Source: Aspergillus flavus
Lineage: Eukaryota > Ascomycota > Eurotiomycetes > Eurotiales > Aspergillaceae
Assembly: GCF_009017415.1 (NCBI RefSeq)
Contig: NC_092407.1
Span: 1,488,001-1,552,000 of the forward strand
Length of the DNA stretch: 64,000 nucleotides
Reading direction: 5' to 3'
The notes under the pieces are model-generated. The model was not told where the DNA came from and did no database searches. It worked only from the letters and a program-made list of their open reading frames with translations. The translations under genes were made by a program, and so were the position numbers. This document shows, in pieces, positions 58,048-64,000 of this stretch (positions are counted from its first letter, which is position 1; each line of letters opens with the position of its first letter).

Positions 58048-58602
58048 TTAGACTTCAATCTCCACTTTCCTTTGGGTTGCTCGGGGCGATCGGCCTCCCG
58101 GGTCGCTCCTGTGGACTGTTAAGAACCAATAACAGGATAATGAGGGTCGAGTTAAAGCCCTTCTAATGCCCTCATTGATTCGTTCATAGTCAAGTAAGGT
58201 TTCGTCTTCTGGCTCTTGGTACGGAGTATCTGTACCTACAAACGTGAAAATGTGTTGAGTCTCAGCCCTATCGGGGCCAAAACTATACAATTGCAGTTGG
58301 CAGTTATGGAGAACATGATAAATTACGCTCCTTCTCCGCCTTCCAAGATTGAGGAGGTCTTGTCCACGCTCGGAAGCCTCTGGCATGGTGGAACATTGTG
58401 GCCGCCATAACAGCAACTGTGCGTTAATATACTGTCTGCTTGACCGTGGCATTCGCCACATACAGTGTGCAGAGTGTATAGCACAGACATGGCCGAGCCT
58501 CATCGATGTTGGTATAGATTTTGGGCTGTTCGTATATTCGTATATTCGTACATTCGTAGAACTTGTGGGTTGCCCAAGCCCCCAGTGCCGGGAATAAACC
58601 AT
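58048..58602 (-). CDS. Unrecognised open frame, doubtful gene
   Basis: 184 codons from an ATG at 58602. The C-terminal 100 residues (QLQLYSFGPDRAETQHIF, DETLLDYERINEGIRRALTR) look protein-like, but the N-terminal part runs through the TACGA repeat (NVRIYEYTNS), so the start is unlikely to be right. No family recognised. Confidence 0.2.
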   Translation of the reverse strand: MVYSRHWGLGQPTSSTNVRIYEYTNSPKSIPTSMRLGHVCAIHSAHCMWRMPRSSRQYINAQLLLWRPQCSTMPEASERGQDLLNLGRRRRSVIYHVLHNCQLQLYSFGPDRAETQHIFTFVGTDTPYQEPEDETLLDYERINEGIRRALTRPSLSCYWFLTVHRSDPGGRSPRATQRKVEIEV

Positions 58603-58671
58603 AACCTAAAACCGAGGATCCACCGAACGATACTACAAGAACACGAGAATACGAACGTACGAACGTACGAG
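58530..58671. repeat. Inverted pair of TACGA-core arrays
   Basis: Left arm 58531-58558 is built of TATTCGTA-type units. The right arm 58641-58671 has the complementary ATACGAAC/GTACGAAC units. About 80 bases separate them, so the DNA can form a long imperfect hairpin. Could be a small inverted-repeat element. Confidence 0.55.
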
Positions 58672-58891
58672 CCCCTTATTATTGATGCGGTCGGCAAACA
58701 TCGTGCCCTATTACATAGCACAAGAAGGATGAATTACGTGGCGCCTCCCAATAATGGAAGTTGATTTATTCTCTTGTTGCTTTTTTCTGTGAGCATGCTT
58801 AGTCTAGTAGTAATCACCATTTTCTTGGATGCGGCAGAGCATTTCACGGAAAGTAACCGGTTGTGAATCAACTTTAACATAGAACACGACT

Positions 58892-60586
58892 TCATTCCAT
58901 TCGGTTTGCTGCTATGACAGCCATCGGCCACTCCATGAGAGTTAAAAGTCGATCATTGTTTAAAGCATTCACAAGCTGAAAGATCTTCTCGATCTCCTTG
59001 TAAAAACCCCGATTAATATACCACAAGTCCTCAAAGAGAACGAAGACCAAATAGAAATGAGCCAATATCGTGTACGAGAATCCTTCAGCAATCTCAACTT
59101 GATCCCGTGGCCTGAGGGAGGCAATAAAGACGTTCGATACCATTTGAGGCCAGGATAAGACGGCGGCCTCTTCTAGATCGATCTGAAAATCTCGCAATGC
59201 AGAGCAATCACGCTTACTTTCTGCAAAGTGAAACACATTAAGAATACGCATATATATCTCCTCTAGCTTATCAATTGTATTGGAATGCTCGTCCTGTTTA
59301 TCATCTTCTCCGGTCGGAATATCTGGCGAATACTGGATTGAGGTAGGATTGGCCTCGTGTGCTGCAGGACTGGAAGACAATGTGGTTGCGTAGGTGCGTA
59401 GCGTAGAAATTTCTCGAGCGGCGCCGTCCGCAAACATCAACACCATACGGGAACCATTAGTTAAACGTGGGACACGGGCTGTTGAAAGAGTATGTCTCCA
59501 ATCCTCGTTGGCGTACTCGTAATATAACATGTCTCGCAGTCTGCTGAGCTTGAGGGTAAACCAGTGTTCTTGAACCACACTTGTCAGCCCGCGAACCAAA
59601 TGGAGCCAGTCAGTAAACGGACTTTCGTCATTGTCTCCGTTCCTCAGTGCCGGTTCCGTCCTACTTAGGTCTCGAATTGATAAAGAGGCAAAGGCAAAGG
59701 CGACGATTAAAAGTGAGCCACAGAAGACATATTCTGCAGTAGCAGCAGTCATGTCTGACAGAGCCTCCCTGAATCCTCTGAGTCCCTTTTGGTGATGTTC
59801 AATGATGCGATGAAGGTCATGGATCGCTGGATTGTCAATCGAGGAAGGGATTAATTGACTACCGTCTATGCTTGGTGTTCCAGTGCTGGCTATTTCTGAT
59901 TCATATAGAGCATGTGCCCCAGCGAGTGCAAGGAGTAGATGCATCAGGTATTCCCTTTCTGCCGCCATGTCTGGGATAATTTGCTGCCAAATGAACATTC
60001 GTTTCTGATGGAGACTCATCTTTTTCGACGTCTGTAGCATGAATCTGGTCAAGAGGTTCATATCAGACATATTAATTGTTTCGCCATGTAGTGACGGCAC
60101 TGGGGCCGCTGACAACCCAGGCAGATGGAATTCCAACGGCTGCAAGGGATGCGGTATAGGAACCACCCGTTTAGGTTTTCGTGAGTTCCGAGGGCCCTCC
60201 GAGTCTGTCATTCTAGGATCCCTCATGTCAGTGTATCTGTCTGAGAAGGAGCATTGCAGTGGAAAAGCTCGGTTACGCCCTGTCTCAACCAGCTGGGAAG
60301 TATGACACATACATAGATGGTGCTGGAGGAGGAAATGAACATGATTCACCGCGAAAGGAGCATGCTCCACAAACAGGCCTAACCTCGTCACACTGCAACA
60401 GGTGGTTAATAAAGAATATCCTATATTTCAATGCGATGATTGTCAAACCTTAACCCTCCGTTGCTTGCAGGTGTAGCAGCCCTTACGGGATTTAAGATGG
60501 CGCGCCCTGTGCCTTTTTTCCTGCCGTGCACGCGACGTGGTGCTCTGTGCAGCAGCAGTAGCTGATGGAGATGAAGTATCAGACAT
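58892..60586 (-). CDS. Zn2Cys6 transcription factor
   Basis: Exon 1 carries HLKSRKGCYTCKQRRVK; an intron with a GTTTGA donor and GCAG acceptor joins CDEVRPVCGACSFRGESC, completing the six cysteines. A second intron (donor GTATGT after APSM) leads to DPRMTDSEGPRNSRKPKR and a long regulatory part with MLQTSKKMSLHQKRMFIWQQ, YLMHLLLALAGAHALYESEI and LHRIIEHHQKGLRGFREAL. This resembles Upc2/Ecm22-type sterol-regulator-like fungal factors in layout. I chose the ATG at 60586 (MSDTSSPSATAAA); an upstream ATG at 60784 is in frame and would add 66 residues. It lies between two RTA1 genes and may control them. Confidence 0.85.
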
Positions 60587-61232
60587 ACTTCGCTCGGTAG
60601 AAGACCGATCCGTTGACCTTTGATCTAATCTAATTCGTAGAGTTTGGGAGACGGGGGATGATGAGCTGCACAAGGTCGGAATTTCTTCGGAGCTTTCTTT
60701 CGCAATGCCCCTACGGAGGGCCAAGCGATCCAGAGCTGCACATGCCCTCGTTGGTATCGGCGACGAGAAGAAGAAGAACATCATGATCAACCTCTCCCTG
60801 TCAGAACATTTGGGGGCATGTCTACTCAACTGGAGGCTCCTCCTTCCTGGGAGTTGAATGAATTGGGGTTATTCAGCTGCCTGGTAGCTTAAACAAGTAT
60901 TAGTAAGATAGTATAGACAAGTCAAAACAACAATCTAATGAGGCTTGAAGTGGTTTCAACATGTAGTGAGCATATTTAAGAAGTGTAATCACTAAAGGAG
61001 TATCCTCTTAATCAATTAAAAGAGGGTTGACTTGACCTGTGGGGACGAGCTTCCTTAAAGTACATACATAAATGCTCTTTTCAACCAGGGCTCACCTATC
61101 TACACGCCTTATAGACACATGGAGACTTTGTGCACACAACTATTCTGACAAGCAGAGCTCGCCTTCAAGTCGGCGGACAGTCTGTATCCGATTGATTGCG
61201 GTTGCCGAACAGCGGATGAGATGCGAGTGGCA

Positions 61233-61266
61233 ACATACGAGGATACGAAGATACGAGAGTACGAAG
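61233..61266 (+). repeat. TACGA-core short repeat array
   Basis: Four head-to-tail units (ATACGAGG, ATACGAAG, ATACGAGA, GTACGAAG) upstream of RTA1 copy B, same core as the arrays at 57.7 and 58.6 kb. Confidence 0.65.
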
Positions 61267-61434
61267 TGGATCCCTAATCAGTAGTGGCCGTAGCCTTTAC
61301 AATTCATGAACCATATCTATTTCGAAACGGTGCCCCTGGAGCCCTGGTCTGCTATCAATTGAAACTTTCGCTTATACAATCAAACTAAATTTTTTTCTGC
61401 TCGCGAACAAGTCAAGCTGGTAAGCTGTACATGC

Positions 61435-61442
61435 TATATAAA
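61435..61442 (+). promoter_or_regulatory. Probable TATA box of RTA1 copy B
   Basis: TATATAAA 93 bases before the ATG at 61528. Confidence 0.4.
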
Positions 61443-61527
61443 TCTAGCCATCCCGAACAGCAAAGTAAGAAAGTACTCCGGCATTGGTTGACCTCTCTTT
61501 GCACCGGGAATACCTAAAGCACCTAGA

Positions 61528-62554
61528 ATGGGGAGCAGTGATGATGCTGCAAGTGCGACGCCAAACGAGGCCACCATGTTCGCCTTCTATCGATATGATC
61601 CAAATATGGCCGGCGCCGTGATCTTCACTATCCTGTTCACGATAACGACGGTCTGGCACGCGGTGCAGCTGTTCCGAACTCGAACTTGGTTTTTTATCCC
61701 ATTCGTCGTGGGCGGCATATGTTAGTAATCACTTTTTTATCAACATTGCCTGTCCAATCTTTTACTTGCGTGGATTGTACTCACTCCAGCAGTTGAAATC
61801 ATTGGCTACATCGGACGCGCCCTATCGAGTCACGAGAGTCCAAACTGGACTCTTGGTCCCTACTTGATCCAAACCTTGTTCCTCCTTCTTGCACCGGCTC
61901 TGCTAGCCGCCTCTGTTTATATGCTCCTCGGGCGCGTCATCTTGATTCTACGAGCAGAGTCCCATGCAATCCTGAGCAAAAAATGGCTGACCAAGATCTT
62001 CGTGACGGGAGACGTCCTTTCATTCTTCCTACAAGGAGCCGGTAAGTCAACGTTAGCAGACATTTCCCACTAACTTAGCCTATTCTCAAAATGACTGGCA
62101 CCAGTACTGACCTCCTTCAGGCGGCGGCATTCAGAGTAGCGGCAGTCTAGACAACATGAAGCTAGGCGAAAAGATCATTGTAGTGGGACTCTTCGTCCAG
62201 ATCTTCTTTTTCGGCTTCTTCATAATCACAGCCGGCAGCTTTGACTTGAAGCTAAGGAAATACCCAATCCCACGATGCCACGATCCGTCGATCCCGTGGA
62301 GGAAGCATCTAAATGTCCTATACGCGACCAGCTTCTTGATCATGGTGCGGTCGGTGTTTCGCTTGGTGGAGTATCTTCAGGGCAACAATGGATTTCTTTT
62401 GCACCACGAGATCTTCTTATACATCTTTGATGCCGTCTTGATCTTCATGGCTATGGCTATTTTTAACATCTTTCATCCTAGTGAGCTGACGCATCTGCTG
62501 AGGGAGGCACACGAGTACGAGCTGCAGAGTTCGTATGATAAATATGGGGTGTAA
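61528..62554 (+). CDS. RTA1-family membrane protein (copy B)
   Basis: Three exons from the ATG at 61528. Exon 1: FYRYDPNMAGAVIFTILFTI and FIPFVVGGI. Exon 2: VEIIGYIGRALSSHE, ASVYMLLGRVILILRAESHA and FVTGDVLSFFLQGAG. Exon 3: GGIQSSGSLDNMKLGEKIIV, VRSVFRLVEYLQGNNGFLLH and LYIFDAVLIFMAMAIFNIFH. Seven membrane helices are expected. The exon borders fall at the same family positions as in copy A, which supports an old duplication. Probably a plasma-membrane protein involved in lipid or amphiphile handling. Confidence 0.9.
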
Positions 62555-63121
62555 GTTGTTTGCTGGGCGCCTACATTAATGGTTGATTGTTTGACACTGT
62601 TCATACTTTTGAGACGTATAGAGATAGAATACCTGCTGTTTGACTAATGTGTAGTAGATGCATATATGTCTGGGTCGGATAAAAATCGGTTGCTTGTGAT
62701 GTCGATTAGGATTGTGCTATTGTAGCTCGAGTAAAAAGTAGTTAACTTGGCAAATTACTTAGGTAACATTCTAAACGACATAGAGCTTGAAAAGTCTTAG
62801 ATTCCTCCGGTACATTCACTTTATACTAAAGTGGTCGTTACGTATGTTTTTATGCTTGTCCCACATTCATGAGTTCTAGATTTGCGCCCACTTAATGTTC
62901 ATCTCTGGTTTGTGAATATAATATGTAGATACAAAGGTTAAGTATCGTATCTACACATAAAAAGCCAAGAGCTGTCACCTGTCAGTATGATTTGAGCTAC
63001 CCAACAAGCTTTCAACTATAAGTTTATAATCCATGCCGACTACTACTAATCTGGTTAGTCAGAAGCCACCTGCCATGTCCTTTAACGAACCACTGGTAGT
63101 AATTAGAATCACGACGGACTG
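62555..63121. other. Intergenic
   Basis: No coding recognised. Confidence 0.5.
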
Positions 63122-63661
63122 ATGAGGCATCCCAAGACAACACCCCTCAAATACTTCCTCTCCGAACCAGCAGTAATCCTTATAATACCCAACATACCAA
63201 ACACCCCAATATCTTTCGACATAAATGGCCTCTATATCCTAGTCTCCGACCTCGGCTCTGATATTCAATTCCACTGGGCATTCTACCTTGTCCAAAGCCG
63301 GGGCCAAGGCATCATGTTCCATGTGATCAACAGCATCGAGACGGGCAATCGATGGCAATATCAGACGAAGCCTGTTACCGGAATTCCAAACTCACTCAAC
63401 CTACTGGTCGCCGTGAAGATAGCAGTGATGGACCCAGCATTACATAGTGCCCTTGCAGATCGTCTCGCTGCTGTTCCTGATACCCCACCTATCACTTGTC
63501 GCCTGTGGCTCAAGCGAGCATTGCTTGAACTGGATGAGGAGGGGTATATTCAACTCACGGGGAGGGTTGACAATATTGAACAGGAGGTGCTGATTGAAGC
63601 AGCGGAGAATCAGCCACGGAGAATACGTACTGGTCTTTGTAGTCGGTATCGTGTGGTATAG
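63122..63661 (+). CDS. Conserved fungal protein of unknown function
   Basis: Intronless, 179 residues. Blocks such as FHWAFYLVQSRGQGIMFHVI, WQYQTKPVTGIPNSLNLLVA, VKIAVMD, TCRLWLKRALLELDEEGYI and VDNIEQEVLIEAAENQ recall a widespread uncharacterised fungal family seen in many tandem or dispersed copies. No signal peptide, membrane segment or known catalytic motif is visible. Codon use is ordinary. Function unknown. Confidence 0.7.
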   Translation: MRHPKTTPLKYFLSEPAVILIIPNIPNTPISFDINGLYILVSDLGSDIQFHWAFYLVQSRGQGIMFHVINSIETGNRWQYQTKPVTGIPNSLNLLVAVKIAVMDPALHSALADRLAAVPDTPPITCRLWLKRALLELDEEGYIQLTGRVDNIEQEVLIEAAENQPRRIRTGLCSRYRVV

Positions 63662-64000
63662 CTCTTGGTGTCGCACGGATGAGGTTTCTAGACTATCATG
63701 ACCTTGATGTGTTTTGTGAGCTGGGAGATCTGCTGAGACACGGCTCACGGCTCTGTGATTGCTTCCCTGGCATGCTCATCTATTTTTGCTTCAAAGGTAG
63801 GCTATCATATCAATTGCTTCCATATGTGAGGATATCAATCAAAAGGATGAGGGCTAGATTTACACTTTCCGTGCCGGAATGATGCCTGAGGCCTCCACGT
63901 GGTGCAACCTTGAAGTCAAATTGAATTTCATCCCCACAACTTACAACTTCCGATCCATGTAAAGCAACATTAGCAGATAGGACTTTAATGCGCCATGAAT
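63662..64000. other. 3' flank to window end
   Basis: No coding recognised. Confidence 0.5.

Larger units (their letters stand above)
60785..61527. other. Divergent intergenic between regulator and RTA1 copy B
   Basis: Shared promoter region; includes a TACGA-core array at 61233-61266 and a TATA-like box for copy B. Confidence 0.5.

Noticed and set aside
58734..58931. Minus-strand frame at the 3' end of the second Zn2Cys6 gene
   Set aside because: Overlaps the regulator end in another phase and has no motif.

Overview
The window reads as nuclear DNA of a filamentous ascomycete, most likely a Eurotiales-type mould. Almost every recognisable gene is split by introns of about 45-70 bases with GT-AG (twice GC-AG) borders. 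The families are typical of such fungi: Zn2Cys6 regulators, RTA1 membrane proteins, dynamin-like GTPases, F-box/ankyrin proteins, MFS exporters and secreted type-B carboxylesterases. I see no tRNA, rRNA, CRISPR array or intact transposon. The species cannot be named from the sequence.

Left region (1-24.4 kb) is a dense metabolic locus with no PKS, NRPS, terpene cyclase or P450 in view. In order it holds an FMN-dependent 2-hydroxyacid dehydrogenase (5' cut off), a membrane dipeptidase, a CmcJ/AsaB-type hydroxylase-desaturase, a flavin-dependent halogenase, a beta-class-like GST, an MFS exporter, an ornithine-aminotransferase-like class III PLP enzyme, an acyl-AMP ligase, a small acyl-carrier-protein-like protein whose attachment serine is replaced by Asp, an HpcH/HpaI aldolase, an isopenicillin-N-synthase-like Fe/2OG oxygenase, a broken gene of unknown family, a class V PLP enzyme and a TauD-type Fe/2OG oxygenase. 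My inference is that an aldolase or dehydrogenase supplies oxo or hydroxy acids, PLP enzymes aminate or rearrange them, the ligase activates a carboxylate, and oxygenases plus the halogenase tailor the product. The serine-less carrier-like protein beside the ligase is the most unusual item.

Middle region (24.4-38.5 kb) begins with about 4.5 kb of decayed DNA holding relics of a second CmcJ-family gene and of an MFS transporter. It continues with an intact MFS transporter, an EthD-domain protein with a signal-like N-terminus, an RPA12-like RNA polymerase I subunit with a changed catalytic hairpin, a phenol-hydroxylase-like FAD monooxygenase and a Zn2Cys6 regulator. The monooxygenase, EthD protein, transporter and regulator may form a second tailoring set or the far arm of the same locus.

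Right region (39-64 kb) is a looser accessory region: a secreted carboxylesterase, an F-box/ankyrin protein, a phosphotransferase-fold protein, a short ankyrin protein, a NadR/AAA_28-like P-loop pseudogene with three in-frame stops, a dynamin-like GTPase, two RTA1 paralogues in inverted orientation around a Zn2Cys6 regulator, and a conserved fungal protein of unknown function. Long gene-poor stretches, relic genes and repeats built on a TACGA core separate these genes. Several relics are broken by stop codons that fit C-to-T change.
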